Origin: Flavobacterium sp. ACN2
GTDB lineage: Bacteria > Bacteroidota > Bacteroidia > Flavobacteriales > Flavobacteriaceae
Direction: 5' to 3'
NCBI RefSeq assembly: GCF_002303885.1
Contig: NZ_MRCM01000007.1
Span: forward strand, 1-64,000
Length of the DNA: 64,000 nt
Below are positions 27,350-36,155 of the stretch, one piece after another. The position numbers were made by a program, and so were the translations under genes. Each line of letters opens with the position of its first letter. The stretch's first letter is position 1. The notes below the pieces were generated by a model that made no database searches, was not told the origin of the DNA, and saw nothing but the letters and a program-made list of their open reading frames with translations.

Positions 27350-28204
27350 ATGGCAAGAAAAACGACTTATCGTAAAACATATTCAAGAAAACCAGCTGGA
27401 AGATCTTTTCTGAGCAGACTTTTTCGAGGACTTTTATTGATTTTTTTCGGACTTTTATTCATTGGGATAATTTATCATTATCGCAAAGGACTTGCTTATT
27501 ATTTAGGTTTTAAAACAGAAAAGGTTTTAGATGAAGATGCGGTTGATAAACATCTTTCTGATGTTAGAAATATTCGTGTTCTTGAAAATCATAAAGGAAA
27601 AGTAATTGGAATCGACGTGTCCGAATTTCAGGGAAAAGTCGATTGGGAAGAAGTCGAAATTTTAGATGAGAAATACCCGGTTCAATTTGTTTTTATTCGT
27701 GCAACTGCAGGGAATGATCGTGTAGATAGACAATTCAAAAGAAATTGGGAAGGAGCAAAAGAAAATAAAATCATGCGTGGCGCATATCATTATTATCGTC
27801 CTAACGAAAATTCTATAGAACAAGCAGATCTTTTTATCAAAACAGTAAAATTACAAAAGGGAGATCTTCCGCCAGTTTTAGATATCGAAAAATTACCTAA
27901 AAATCAGCCTTTAGATAGTTTGAAAAAAGGGCTGAAACGTTGGTTGAATAAAGTCGAAAAACACTATCAGGTTCGTCCAATAATTTATTCTGGTGAACGA
28001 TATTATTCTGATTTTTTAAAAGAAGAGTTTAGCGAATATCTTTTCTGGATTGCCAATTATAATTTCTACAGAGAGAAAATCGAAGATGATTGGCTGTTTT
28101 GGCAGTTTACAGAAAAAGCTTCTCTGCCAGGAATCAAACACCGAGTTGATGTTAATATCTACAATGGCGATTTAGAACAATTGCATTTTATTACGGTTGA
28201 GTAA
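27350..28204 (+). CDS. GH25 family lysozyme (glycosyl hydrolase)
   Basis: Predicted peptidoglycan muramidase, 284 residues. A basic N-terminus and one hydrophobic anchor (LLLIFFGLLFIGIIY, ~28-42) place the enzyme on the outer side of the inner membrane. The GH25 domain starts at about 84 with VIGIDVSEFQGKVDW (catalytic-site Asp), then FVFIRATAG, MRGAYHYYRP, PPVLDIEKLP (the catalytic Asp-x-Glu pair) and LFWIANYNF plus WQFTEKASLPG. It probably acts in cell-wall remodelling. The short gap to pssA indicates an operon. Confidence 0.9.
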   Translation: MARKTTYRKTYSRKPAGRSFLSRLFRGLLLIFFGLLFIGIIYHYRKGLAYYLGFKTEKVLDEDAVDKHLSDVRNIRVLENHKGKVIGIDVSEFQGKVDWEEVEILDEKYPVQFVFIRATAGNDRVDRQFKRNWEGAKENKIMRGAYHYYRPNENSIEQADLFIKTVKLQKGDLPPVLDIEKLPKNQPLDSLKKGLKRWLNKVEKHYQVRPIIYSGERYYSDFLKEEFSEYLFWIANYNFYREKIEDDWLFWQFTEKASLPGIKHRVDVNIYNGDLEQLHFITVE

Positions 28205-28206
28205 TA

Positions 28207-28305
28207 GTGATCAGTTTTTAGATTTTTAGTTTTCAGTATTTTATCAAAAAAAAAGTTTTTTAGTCTCAGCCCAAAACTGACCACTAAAAAACTGACCACT
28301 GAATA
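28207..28305. repeat. degenerate inverted repeat after the lysozyme gene
   Basis: The left part (28207-28238) and right part (28271-28305) are imperfect reverse complements. The right part also contains the 13-mer AAAACTGACCACT twice (28273-28285 and 28288-28300). It fills the space between the converging lysozyme and DUF5808 genes and could form a hairpin acting as terminator. Confidence 0.5.
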
Positions 28306-28316
28306 CTTTTTTTAAT

Positions 28317-28538
28317 TTATTTCAATAAAACTAAAATAACAATTATTATAAAAGGTAATAGAAGCATTACGGAATATGGATTGGCAAAATTTATAGTATA
28401 ACCCATCCATTGAATCTTTTTGGGAGGAAGCAATCTTTTGTCTTTCGGATTATAATAGCAGGTGTTGAAGAAATACCAATTCTTTGGATCTTTATGCCAA
28501 TTATCGTAATCTTCCTGAGTTGGTTTTTCTGATTTCAT
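28317..28538 (-). CDS. small DUF5808-like membrane protein
   Basis: 73 residues. The N-terminal soluble part has NWHKDPKNWYFFNTCYYNPKD-type sequence, the pattern of DUF5808 (an N-W-x-F-x-YYN-x2-D core followed by a glycine/tryptophan NFANP motif). A single C-terminal membrane helix follows (YSVMLLLPFIIIVILVLL). Family function is unknown; DUF5808 segments are also found attached to DUF1648-type membrane proteins. It stands alone between the lysozyme and lptB genes. Confidence 0.7.
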   Translation of the reverse strand: MKSEKPTQEDYDNWHKDPKNWYFFNTCYYNPKDKRLLPPKKIQWMGYTINFANPYSVMLLLPFIIIVILVLLK

Positions 28539-28623
28539 TCGTAACTTTTTTAAGAATCTTAGATTAAAAAAAATGGTAAAAAGAAATTTGTATTTTACTT
28601 TTTACCATTCAGATATAACTTTC

Positions 28624-29364
28624 TTAAAATTCCAGTTTCTTTTTACGAAGCTCGAAGTTTTGTCCAAGATAAACGCGGCGAACCATTTCATCTTCTACCA
28701 ATTCTTCTGGAACTCCTGCTTTAAGAATTCCTCCTTCAAACATTAAGTATGTTTTGTCGGTAATCGCTAATGTTTCCTGAACGTTGTGATCGGTAATTAA
28801 GATTCCAATGTTTTTATTTTTCAATTGCGCTACAATTCGCTGAATATCTTCAACTGCAACTGGGTCAACTCCTGCAAAAGGTTCATCCAATAAAATAAAT
28901 TTAGGATCGGTTGCCAATGCACGGGCAATCTCTGTACGACGACGCTCACCTCCAGAAAGTAAATCGCCTCGGTTGGTGCGAATGTGTTCTAAACTGAATT
29001 CTTCGATTAAACTTTCCATTTTAGCAATCTGTTCTTCTTTAGAAAGTTTAGTCAATTGTAAAACGCTCAAGATATTATCTTCAATGCTTAATTTTCTAAA
29101 TACGGAAGCTTCTTGTGCCAAATAACCAATTCCTTGCTGAGCACGTTTGTACATTGGGTAATCAGTAATGTTCAAATCGTCAAGATAGATGTTTCCTTGA
29201 TTTGGTTTTACCAATCCCACAATCATGTAAAAAGACGTTGTTTTTCCAGCTCCATTCGGACCCAAAAGCCCCACGATTTCTCCTTGATTTACTTCAACAG
29301 AAATCCCTTTTACAACACTACGTCCTTTATAGGTTTTGATTAAATTATCGGCTCTTAGCTTCAT
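28624..29364 (-). CDS. lptB: LPS export ABC transporter ATP-binding protein LptB
   Basis: ATPase that powers LptFG-driven extraction of lipopolysaccharide from the inner membrane. 246 residues with Walker A GLLGPNGAGKTTSFYMIVGL, Q-loop GYLAQEASVFRKLSIEDN, signature LLSGGERRRTEIARALA, Walker B FILLDEPFAGVDP and H-loop ITDHN. The GERRR form of the signature and the EASVFRKL stretch are specific for LptB. It is 140 bp from the upstream CMD gene, and that gap holds an inverted repeat. KdsD, needed for the Kdo of LPS, is encoded upstream on the same strand. Confidence 0.95.
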   Translation of the reverse strand: MKLRADNLIKTYKGRSVVKGISVEVNQGEIVGLLGPNGAGKTTSFYMIVGLVKPNQGNIYLDDLNITDYPMYKRAQQGIGYLAQEASVFRKLSIEDNILSVLQLTKLSKEEQIAKMESLIEEFSLEHIRTNRGDLLSGGERRRTEIARALATDPKFILLDEPFAGVDPVAVEDIQRIVAQLKNKNIGILITDHNVQETLAITDKTYLMFEGGILKAGVPEELVEDEMVRRVYLGQNFELRKKKLEF

Positions 29365-29374
29365 TTTTTTTAAT

Positions 29375-29510
29375 TAGATAATGTGTCAATTTGATAATGA
29401 GATAATTATTATCTCTGTTGGCAAAATAAAATAAAATAAATTAATCAATTAAACGAATTAACATATCATATGAAAATTATCTAATTGACTAATTATCAAA
29501 TTATCTAATT
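29375..29510. repeat. 36-bp imperfect inverted repeat, family A
   Basis: Left arm 29375-29410 and right arm 29475-29510 are reverse complements at about 28 of 36 positions. The right arm runs into the last codons of the carboxymuconolactone-decarboxylase gene and supplies its stop. A single related arm, differing from the left arm at about 5 of 36 positions, lies at 55303-55338. Confidence 0.7.
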
Positions 29511-29855
29511 GCCATTTTCTTCAAGAGCTTCCCAGAATTCATAAGCTCTTCTTAAATGAGGAATCACAATTGTTCCTCCAACTAGAGTTGCGATTCCCAT
29601 TGCTTCCATCATTTCTTCTTTAGAAACGCCTTCTTTATAGCTGGTTTCTAAATGGTATTTTACGCAGTCATCACATCTTAAAACGGCTGATGCTACTAGA
29701 CCCAAAAGTTCTTTTGTTTTTACATCAAGAGCGCCTTCAGCATAAGCGTTAGTGTCAAGATTAAAAATTCGCTTTACAATTTTATTATTGTCGGCAAGCA
29801 GTTTTTCGTTCATTTTAGAACGATAGTCGTTAAATTCTTGAATGATATCAGACAT
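29505..29855 (-). CDS. carboxymuconolactone decarboxylase family protein
   Basis: 116-residue all-helical protein of the AhpD-like superfamily. The motif CDDCVKYH (C-x2-C-x3-H) marks the redox-active type, likely a thiol-dependent peroxidase-like or chaperone activity rather than true gamma-carboxymuconolactone decarboxylation. It overlaps tatC by 8 bp and follows kdsD-tatC in one operon. Its last codons lie in a repeat arm. Confidence 0.85.
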   Translation of the reverse strand: MSDIIQEFNDYRSKMNEKLLADNNKIVKRIFNLDTNAYAEGALDVKTKELLGLVASAVLRCDDCVKYHLETSYKEGVSKEEMMEAMGIATLVGGTIVIPHLRRAYEFWEALEENGN

Positions 29856-30663
29856 TTTCTTTTAATTTATTTCTGTAAACAACTTTCGAAATCAAAATAC
29901 TTACTTCGTAAATAATCAACATCGGAATTGCTACAATGGTTTGACTTACTACATCTGGAGGTGTAACAATAGCTGCGATAACCAAAATAAGGACTACAGC
30001 ATATTTCCAATACTTTCTTAAGAATTCAGGAGTTACTAATCCTAATTTTGTTAAGAAATAAATAGCAATTGGAAGTTCAAAAAAGATTGCGCTTCCAAGA
30101 ATACTCGTTTTAACCATTCCCATATAAGATTCTAGAGTAAATTGGTTTTTTACCACATCACTTATGGAGAAAGTAGCAACGAAGTTTACCGACATCGGAA
30201 TTACAACAAAATACCCAAATAATACTCCTAAAAAGAAAAGTAGTGAAGAGACAAAAATGAATAATTTTGCATTTTTTCTTTCTTTCTCATAAAGGGCTGG
30301 GCTGATAAATTTCCAGATTTCCCATAAAATATAAGGGAAACTCAATATGAAACCAGCCAGAAGACACATCCATACAAAGATGTTAACCTGACCTTCCATT
30401 TCGGTATTCTGAATAATAAAATTCAGTTCTGTGATGCAAATGCTGTCAGCAAAACCTAGCTGATGCGATAAGTCGCAAAACCAAACATAGGTAAAGAATG
30501 TTGGTCTTATTGGACCTAAAATAATTTGATCAAATAAATAATCACTAATAAAATAAGTAACAAATGCCATTATGCATGTTGCAAGTGTACTTCTAACCAA
30601 TAACCATCTTAGTTCTTCAAGATGATCCAAAAATGACATTTCGCCAAGATTTTTTTTTGCCAT
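29848..30663 (-). CDS. tatC: Sec-independent protein translocase TatC
   Basis: Core receptor of the twin-arginine pathway, which binds the signal peptide and assembles with TatA/B in the inner membrane. 271 residues, six membrane segments. Family features: MSFLDHLEELRWLLVRS (9-25), the FxxP-type FPYILWEIWKFISPALYEKERK and the late LVIAAIVTPPDVVSQ. Compared with E. coli TatC it has a longer first periplasmic loop (~45 extra residues around SDYLFDQIILGPI…EGQ), usual in Bacteroidota. Its ATG overlaps the kdsD stop (TAATG). Confidence 0.95.
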   Translation of the reverse strand: MAKKNLGEMSFLDHLEELRWLLVRSTLATCIMAFVTYFISDYLFDQIILGPIRPTFFTYVWFCDLSHQLGFADSICITELNFIIQNTEMEGQVNIFVWMCLLAGFILSFPYILWEIWKFISPALYEKERKNAKLFIFVSSLLFFLGVLFGYFVVIPMSVNFVATFSISDVVKNQFTLESYMGMVKTSILGSAIFFELPIAIYFLTKLGLVTPEFLRKYWKYAVVLILVIAAIVTPPDVVSQTIVAIPMLIIYEVSILISKVVYRNKLKENV

Positions 30664-31628
30664 TATACGATTCCTTCTTTTAAAATGTCATGTAAATGTA
30701 AAACGCCTTTGTACGTTCCTTCGTCAGAAACAATTAGCTGTGTAATAGAGTAGTCTTCTAAAATATTTAAAGCATCGACAGCCATAGTTTCAGACGAAAC
30801 TACTTTTGGATTTTTAGACATAATATCCCTTGCAGTTAAGTCCGCAATAGTATCTACGTCGTTTAGCATTCTTCGGATGTCTCCATCGGTAATAATTCCA
30901 ACAATTTTATTGTCTTCAATTACTGCAGTAACTCCTAATCTTTTTTCAGAGATTTCAAAAATCACTTTTTTGACAGATGTATCAGGAGCTACAGCTGGTT
31001 TTAGTGAGTTTTCTATCATGTCTTTTACACGAAGCAATAGTTTTTTTCCTAAAGCACCTCCTGGATGATAAACTGCAAAATCTTCTGGTTTAAAATCACG
31101 CATTTCCATTAAACAAACGGCTAAAGCATCACCCATTACAAGCTGTGCTGTTGTGCTATTTGTCGGAGCTAAATTGATAGGGCAGGCCTCTGTGTCAACA
31201 GTTGTGTTTAAAACCAAATCTGAACCTTTTGCTAAAAATGAAGTTGTGTTTCCTGTAATAGCAATTAAGGTGTTTCCAAATCTTTTTAATAAAGGAACAA
31301 GGACTTTGATTTCTGGACTATTTCCGCTTTTAGAAATGCAGATAATGATGTCGTCATTTTGAATCATTCCTAAGTCGCCGTGAATTGCTTCTGCGGCATG
31401 TAGAAACATAGAAGGAGTTCCAGTTGAGTTAAAAGTAGCCACCATTTTTTGCGCAATGATCGCGCTTTTTCCAATCCCCGTAACTATTAAACGGCCTTTG
31501 GTTTCGTATATGCGTTGGACAGCTTCGTAAAAATTTTCGTCCAAAAAATCAATTAGTTTTGTAATTGCTTCACTTTCAGAGAGTATTGTTTTCTTGGCAA
31601 TCGCCAATATATTTTCTTTTGTGATCAA
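30663..31628 (-). CDS. kdsD: D-arabinose-5-phosphate isomerase (KpsF/GutQ family)
   Basis: Converts ribulose-5-phosphate to arabinose-5-phosphate, the first step to Kdo. An SIS domain (GRLIVTGIGKSAIIAQKM, ISKSGNSPE, and the GD-L of HGDLGMI) is followed by two CBS domains. The frame is open to an ATG at 31724, but those 32 extra residues look non-homologous, would overlap recQ, and lie upstream of a good -7 box on this strand (31690-31683). A TTG at 31628 gives MITKENILAIAKK… and a family-typical 321 residues, so it is chosen. Confidence 0.88.
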   Translation of the reverse strand: MITKENILAIAKKTILSESEAITKLIDFLDENFYEAVQRIYETKGRLIVTGIGKSAIIAQKMVATFNSTGTPSMFLHAAEAIHGDLGMIQNDDIIICISKSGNSPEIKVLVPLLKRFGNTLIAITGNTTSFLAKGSDLVLNTTVDTEACPINLAPTNSTTAQLVMGDALAVCLMEMRDFKPEDFAVYHPGGALGKKLLLRVKDMIENSLKPAVAPDTSVKKVIFEISEKRLGVTAVIEDNKIVGIITDGDIRRMLNDVDTIADLTARDIMSKNPKVVSSETMAVDALNILEDYSITQLIVSDEGTYKGVLHLHDILKEGIV

Positions 31629-31644
31629 AACAGAATATTTAAAA

Positions 31645-31675
31645 TTTGTATGTATAAAAGAAAGTTGTATCTTTA
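31645..31675 (+). promoter_or_regulatory. recQ promoter
   Basis: TTTG at 31645-31648, a 19-bp spacer, and TATCTTTA at 31668-31675 match the Bacteroidota sigma-A promoter (TTTG-N19-TAnnTTTG) except for the last base. The start codon of recQ is 39 bp downstream. Confidence 0.65.
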
Positions 31676-31682
31676 TGTGTTG

Positions 31683-31690
31683 CAAATTTA
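31683..31690 (-). promoter_or_regulatory. kdsD operon -7 box
   Basis: On the minus strand this reads TAAATTTG, a perfect TAnnTTTG. It interleaves with the recQ promoter and lies about 55 bp before the proposed TTG start of kdsD. No convincing -33 box was seen. Confidence 0.5.
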
Positions 31691-31714
31691 TACAAAATAC
31701 CATTAATATAGAGA

Positions 31715-33910
31715 ATGAATTCAAATGAAATTGAAATACATAAAGAATTAAAGAAGTATTTCGGCTTTAGCCAATTTAAAGGCTTGCAAGAGCAAGTCAT
31801 TACGAGTATTCTAGACAGAAAGAATACGTTCGTAATAATGCCGACTGGTGGTGGAAAGTCTCTTTGCTATCAACTGCCAGCTTTAATTCAAGAAGGAACA
31901 GCAATTGTTGTTTCTCCTTTAATTGCTTTGATGAAAAATCAGGTTGACGCAATTCGAAGTCTTTCGTCTGAGAATGGAATTGCACATGTATTAAATTCTT
32001 CCCTAACTAAAACAGAAATTGCTCAAGTCAAAAAAGATATTACGTCTGGATTGACCAAACTTTTGTATGTCGCCCCCGAATCATTAACAAAAGAAGAATA
32101 TGTAGCCTTTTTACAAAGTGTGCCTATTTCTTTTGTTGCTATCGATGAAGCACACTGTATCTCAGAATGGGGACATGACTTTAGGCCAGAGTACAGAAAT
32201 CTGAGAAATATAATTAAGCAGCTGGGGAAAGTGCCTATTATTGGACTTACTGCAACTGCAACACCAAAGGTTCAGGAAGATATTCTGAAAAACCTTGATA
32301 TGGTAGACGCTAATACTTTTAAAGCGTCTTTCAACAGACCGAACTTATATTATGAAGTTCGTACAAAAACAAAAAATATCGAATCGGATATTATTCGATT
32401 TATCAAACAGCATAAAGGCAAATCTGGAATTATTTACTGCTTAAGCCGTAAAAAAGTAGAATCGATTGCCGAAGTTTTACAAGTGAACGGAATCAGTGCT
32501 GTTCCTTATCACGCAGGTTTGGATGCAAAAACGCGGGCTAAACATCAGGATATGTTCTTAATGGAAGATGTCGATGTCGTTGTAGCAACAATCGCATTCG
32601 GAATGGGAATTGATAAACCAGATGTTCGTTTTGTAATTCACCACGACATTCCAAAATCATTAGAAAGTTACTATCAGGAAACGGGTCGTGCAGGACGTGA
32701 TGGCGGAGAAGGACATTGTTTGGCTTATTACTCGTATAAAGATGTAGAAAAGCTAGAAAAATTTATGTCTGGAAAACCAGTTGCTGAACAAGAGATTGGT
32801 TTTGCACTTTTACAGGAAGTTGTGGCTTACGCCGAAACTTCAATGTCGCGTAGAAAATTTCTTCTTCATTATTTCGGTGAAGAATTTGACAGCGAAACAG
32901 GTGAAGGAGCCGATATGGACGACAACGTTCGTAATCCAAAACATAAAGTAGAAGCCAAAGAAGAAGTGGTTAAGCTGCTGGAAGTTGTTCGCGATACGAA
33001 ACATATTTACAAGTCAAAAGAAATTGTCTTTACTTTAATAGGGCGTATTAATGCTGTTATTAAAGCGCACAAAACAGATACGCAACCTTATTTTGGTTCT
33101 GGTTCAGGCCACGACGAAAAATATTGGATGGCTTTATTGAGACAAGTTTTGGTAACAGGACTTTTGTCAAAAGATATTGAAACTTATGGCGTAATAAAAA
33201 TTACGCAAGAAGGTCTTGACTTTATCAAAAAGCCAGCTTCATTTATGATGTCTGAAGATCATGAATACACCGAAGCCGATGATGAAACTATTGTAACTGG
33301 AGGAAAATCTTCTGGTACTGCAGACGAAGTTTTAACTGGAATGCTTCGTGAACTTCGTAAAAAAGTAGCCAAAAAACTTGGAGTTCCTCCATTTGTAGTT
33401 TTCCAAGATCCTTCGATTGAAGACATGGCTTTAAAATATCCGATAACAATTCAAGAATTATACAATATTCATGGTGTTGGTGAAGGAAAAGCTAAAAAAT
33501 ATGGAAGTGAATTTGTTGCTTTAATTAGCCGTTATGTTGAGGACAATGATATTATTCGCCCAGACGATTTGGTAGTAAAATCTACAGGAGTAAATTCTGC
33601 TAATAAATTATATATCATTCAGAATATTGATAGAAAACTTTCATTAAATGATATCGCTTCCGCGAAAGGACTTTCGATGGATGCACTGATTAAAGAAATG
33701 GAGCAAATCGTTTATTCTGGAACCAAACTAAATATTAAATATTGGATTGATGATATGCTTGATGATGATCAGCAGGAAGAAATCCACGATTATTTCATGG
33801 AATCTGAATCTGATAAAATCGAAGATGCCTTAAAAGAATTTGATGGCGATTACGATATTGACGAATTACGTTTAATGCGTATTAAGTTTATTAGCGAGGT
33901 GGCTAATTAA
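31715..33910 (+). CDS. recQ: ATP-dependent DNA helicase RecQ
   Basis: 3'-to-5' helicase for recombination and fork repair. 731 residues: DEAD/DEAH helicase core with Walker A MPTGGGKSLCYQLPAL (42-57), Walker B/DEAH VAIDEAHCISEWGHD and motif III GLTATATP; helicase C domain with the arginine-finger motif YQETGRAGRDG; RQC region; and an HRDC-like domain around FVVFQDPSIEDMA and YNIHGVGEGKAKKYG. About 100 further residues at the C-terminus resemble the winged-helix extension found in Bacteroidota RecQ. The zinc-cysteine cluster usual after motif VI is not evident here. Transcribed divergently from kdsD. Confidence 0.95.
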   Translation: MNSNEIEIHKELKKYFGFSQFKGLQEQVITSILDRKNTFVIMPTGGGKSLCYQLPALIQEGTAIVVSPLIALMKNQVDAIRSLSSENGIAHVLNSSLTKTEIAQVKKDITSGLTKLLYVAPESLTKEEYVAFLQSVPISFVAIDEAHCISEWGHDFRPEYRNLRNIIKQLGKVPIIGLTATATPKVQEDILKNLDMVDANTFKASFNRPNLYYEVRTKTKNIESDIIRFIKQHKGKSGIIYCLSRKKVESIAEVLQVNGISAVPYHAGLDAKTRAKHQDMFLMEDVDVVVATIAFGMGIDKPDVRFVIHHDIPKSLESYYQETGRAGRDGGEGHCLAYYSYKDVEKLEKFMSGKPVAEQEIGFALLQEVVAYAETSMSRRKFLLHYFGEEFDSETGEGADMDDNVRNPKHKVEAKEEVVKLLEVVRDTKHIYKSKEIVFTLIGRINAVIKAHKTDTQPYFGSGSGHDEKYWMALLRQVLVTGLLSKDIETYGVIKITQEGLDFIKKPASFMMSEDHEYTEADDETIVTGGKSSGTADEVLTGMLRELRKKVAKKLGVPPFVVFQDPSIEDMALKYPITIQELYNIHGVGEGKAKKYGSEFVALISRYVEDNDIIRPDDLVVKSTGVNSANKLYIIQNIDRKLSLNDIASAKGLSMDALIKEMEQIVYSGTKLNIKYWIDDMLDDDQQEEIHDYFMESESDKIEDALKEFDGDYDIDELRLMRIKFISEVAN

Positions 33911-33940
33911 ATTCCAAATTCCAAAAATAATAAAACATTA

Positions 33941-33999
33941 AAAAAGAAAATTCCAAATTCCAAGCAATCTAAAGCATTGGAATTTGGAATTTTCTTTTT
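33941..33999. terminator. bidirectional terminator / inverted repeat
   Basis: Two perfect 23-bp arms (33941-33963 and 33977-33999) around a 13-bp loop, with A-runs on the left and T-runs on the right so that either strand ends in U. It lies between the convergent recQ and the small conserved gene. Partial copies of the arm (ATTCCAAATTCCAAAA) also occur just before it at 33911. Confidence 0.8.
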
Positions 34000-34006
34000 T
34001 GGAATT

Positions 34007-34246
34007 TTATTCACTATAAACTTCCCCACGATGTGGTTTCAAAGCATCTCTTACTTTTATCATATTTTCATCGGTTACGACCATAAAAGCTATGGCGTAC
34101 ATGTCGTCTATGATTTTAAATCCTGTAATATTTAAAGGTAGCTTTTCAATTACTATATATTCTTTAAGGTGTATTTCGTGATGTTCAGCAGTTTTTGCAG
34201 AAGCTGGTCCGCGGAAATCCCAGATTAGTTTTATTTTTCTAGACAT
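34007..34246 (-). CDS. small conserved hypothetical protein
   Basis: 79 residues from the start MSRKIKLIWDFRGP; the frame is open further upstream, but the added residues run into a repeat and look like chance. It has a central beta-alpha pattern (EYIVIEKLP, MYAIAFMVVTDENMIKVRDAL) and a conserved-looking HHEIHLKEY. No function is known to me. It stands alone. Confidence 0.65.
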   Translation of the reverse strand: MSRKIKLIWDFRGPASAKTAEHHEIHLKEYIVIEKLPLNITGFKIIDDMYAIAFMVVTDENMIKVRDALKPHRGEVYSE

Positions 34247-34306
34247 TTTTTTAAGGTGCAAAGGTTGTAAGGAACAAAGATACAAAGTCTTTCTTAAAGG
34301 TTGTAT

Positions 34307-34379
34307 GTAGAGACGCACTGCAGTGCGTCTACGCAACGTTTACCCGTAATATGTTAAACGCACTGCAGTGCGTCTCTAC
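34307..34379. repeat. palindromic mobile-like repeat, family B
   Basis: Contains the 20-bp palindrome AGACGCACTGCAGTGCGTCT (34311-34330) and a near copy at 34358-34375, joined by ~27 bp. The outer ends GTAG…CTAC make the whole 73-bp unit an inverted repeat. No coding capacity. Resembles a small non-autonomous palindromic element of the REP/MITE kind. Confidence 0.75.
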
Positions 34380-34466
34380 GATATTCTTTGTATTGAAAAT
34401 CTCCTTACATCTGTGTCAATCTGAATGCAAATTTTACAGCAGATATAAATTCTCATTTCAAAATAG

Positions 34467-34474
34467 TACTTTTG
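34467..34474 (+). promoter_or_regulatory. possible -7 box for the FAD dehydrogenase gene
   Basis: TACTTTTG matches TAnnTTTG and lies 48 bp before the start codon. No clear -33 box. Confidence 0.4.
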
Positions 34475-34521
34475 CATGTTCTTTTCATAGAAAGAAAAGC
34501 TAATAGAATAAAAAAGACAAA

Positions 34522-36081
34522 ATGCCTAAAGAACTTTTACTTCAAGTAACACCAGAAATTGCTGCAAACGAATCATTGCTAAAAGACCATTTGTCTAAGC
34601 AGATTAAAGTTTCTGCTCAAGAAATTCAGCACGTTTCAATTTTAAAACGCTCTATTGATGCTCGTCAGAAAGCGATTAAAATTAATTTGAAAGTTCTTAT
34701 TTATTTAAAAGGCGAACCTTTTCAGGAAACTAAGATCGAACTTCCTATATATAAGGATGTCTCCAAAGCACAAGAAGTTATTGTGGTTGGCGCTGGTCCG
34801 GCTGGGCTTTTTGCGGCATTGCAATTAATTGAATTAGGTTTAAAGCCAATTGTATTGGAACGCGGAAAAGACGTTCGAGGTCGTCGTCGCGACTTAAAAG
34901 CGATAAATCGCGAACACATCGTTAACGAAGATTCTAATTATTGTTTTGGCGAAGGCGGAGCAGGAACGTATTCGGATGGAAAATTATATACGCGTTCTAA
35001 AAAACGTGGTGATGTAACTAGAATTTTAGAACTTTTAGTAGCTTTTGGAGCTTCTGAAGACATTTTGGTAGAAGCGCATCCGCACATTGGAACTAATAAA
35101 TTGCCTAAAATTATTGAAGATATCCGAAATAAAATTAGAGAATTTGGTGGTCAGGTTTTATTCGAAACTCGTGTAAGCGATATTTTAGTAAAGAACAATG
35201 AAGTTGAAGGAATCGTAACGCAAAACGGAGATAAAATTCACGCCAACAAATTGATTTTGGCAACAGGACATTCGGCGCGTGATATTTTTGAATTATTAGA
35301 CAAAAAGAAAATCTTAATAGAAGCAAAACCTTTTGCTTTGGGAGTTCGTGCAGAACATGCTCAGGAATTAATCGACAGTATTCAATACAGCTGTGATTTC
35401 CGTGGCGAACATTTGCCGCCAGCGCCATATTCTATTGTAAAACAAGTTAACGGTCGCGGAATGTACTCATTCTGTATGTGTCCAGGAGGTGTAATTGCAC
35501 CATGTGCTACAAGTCCGGGAGAGGTAGTTACAAATGGTTGGTCACCATCAAAACGGGATCAGTCAACAGCAAATTCTGGAATTGTAGTCGAATTGAAATT
35601 AGAAGATTTCAAACCTTTTGCCAAATTCGGCGCTTTGGCTGGAATGGAATTTCAAAAAAGTATCGAACAAAAAGCTTGGCATTTGGCTGGACAAACTCAA
35701 AAAGTACCAGCGCAAAGAATGATTGATTTTACACAAAGTAAAGTTTCAGCTGATATTCCGAAAACGTCTTATGTGCCTGGCACTACTTCGGTAGAATTGG
35801 GACAGGTTTTTCCAGGATTTTTAACTCAGATTATGCGTCAGGGATTTCAGGATTTTGGAAAATCAATGAGAGGTTATTTAACTAACGAAGCTATTTTACA
35901 TGCGCCAGAAAGCAGAACGTCATCTCCGGTTAGAATTCCGAGAGATCCTATGACTTTAGAACATTTGCAAATCAAAGGTTTATATCCTTGCGGAGAAGGT
36001 GCGGGTTATGCGGGCGGAATTATTTCTGCAGCAATTGATGGCGAAAAATGTGCCTTAATGATTGCGGAATCCTTGAAATAA
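34522..36081 (+). CDS. FAD-dependent dehydrogenase (NAD(P)/FAD oxidoreductase)
   Basis: 519-residue flavoprotein of the widely conserved, uncharacterised dehydrogenase group. A ~80-residue N-terminal domain (KELLLQVTPEIA…) precedes the FAD-binding Rossmann motif VIVVGAGPAGLFAALQL (86-102) with the acidic end IVLERGKDVRGRRRD. GEGGAGTYSDGKLYTR and a CMCPGG motif follow. The C-terminal GEGAGYAGGIISAAIDG is the second FAD-contact motif typical of such enzymes. Substrate unknown. Single-gene unit by spacing. Confidence 0.85.
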   Translation: MPKELLLQVTPEIAANESLLKDHLSKQIKVSAQEIQHVSILKRSIDARQKAIKINLKVLIYLKGEPFQETKIELPIYKDVSKAQEVIVVGAGPAGLFAALQLIELGLKPIVLERGKDVRGRRRDLKAINREHIVNEDSNYCFGEGGAGTYSDGKLYTRSKKRGDVTRILELLVAFGASEDILVEAHPHIGTNKLPKIIEDIRNKIREFGGQVLFETRVSDILVKNNEVEGIVTQNGDKIHANKLILATGHSARDIFELLDKKKILIEAKPFALGVRAEHAQELIDSIQYSCDFRGEHLPPAPYSIVKQVNGRGMYSFCMCPGGVIAPCATSPGEVVTNGWSPSKRDQSTANSGIVVELKLEDFKPFAKFGALAGMEFQKSIEQKAWHLAGQTQKVPAQRMIDFTQSKVSADIPKTSYVPGTTSVELGQVFPGFLTQIMRQGFQDFGKSMRGYLTNEAILHAPESRTSSPVRIPRDPMTLEHLQIKGLYPCGEGAGYAGGIISAAIDGEKCALMIAESLK

Positions 36082-36155
36082 TTGGCTTTGCACTTTTCAT
36101 GTAGGAAAAGATTGTTATCTTAGTATTCTGATTTTAATAGAATATTCCCCCAAAG

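Noticed and set aside
30663..31724. Longer kdsD start at ATG 31724
   Set aside because: The added 32 residues do not look like the family, overlap recQ on the other strand, and lie upstream of the -7 box at 31690-31683.
34007..34336. 109-residue version of the small protein at 34007
   Set aside because: The extra N-terminus is encoded by the palindromic repeat region; MSRKIKLIWDF at 34246 is a natural start.
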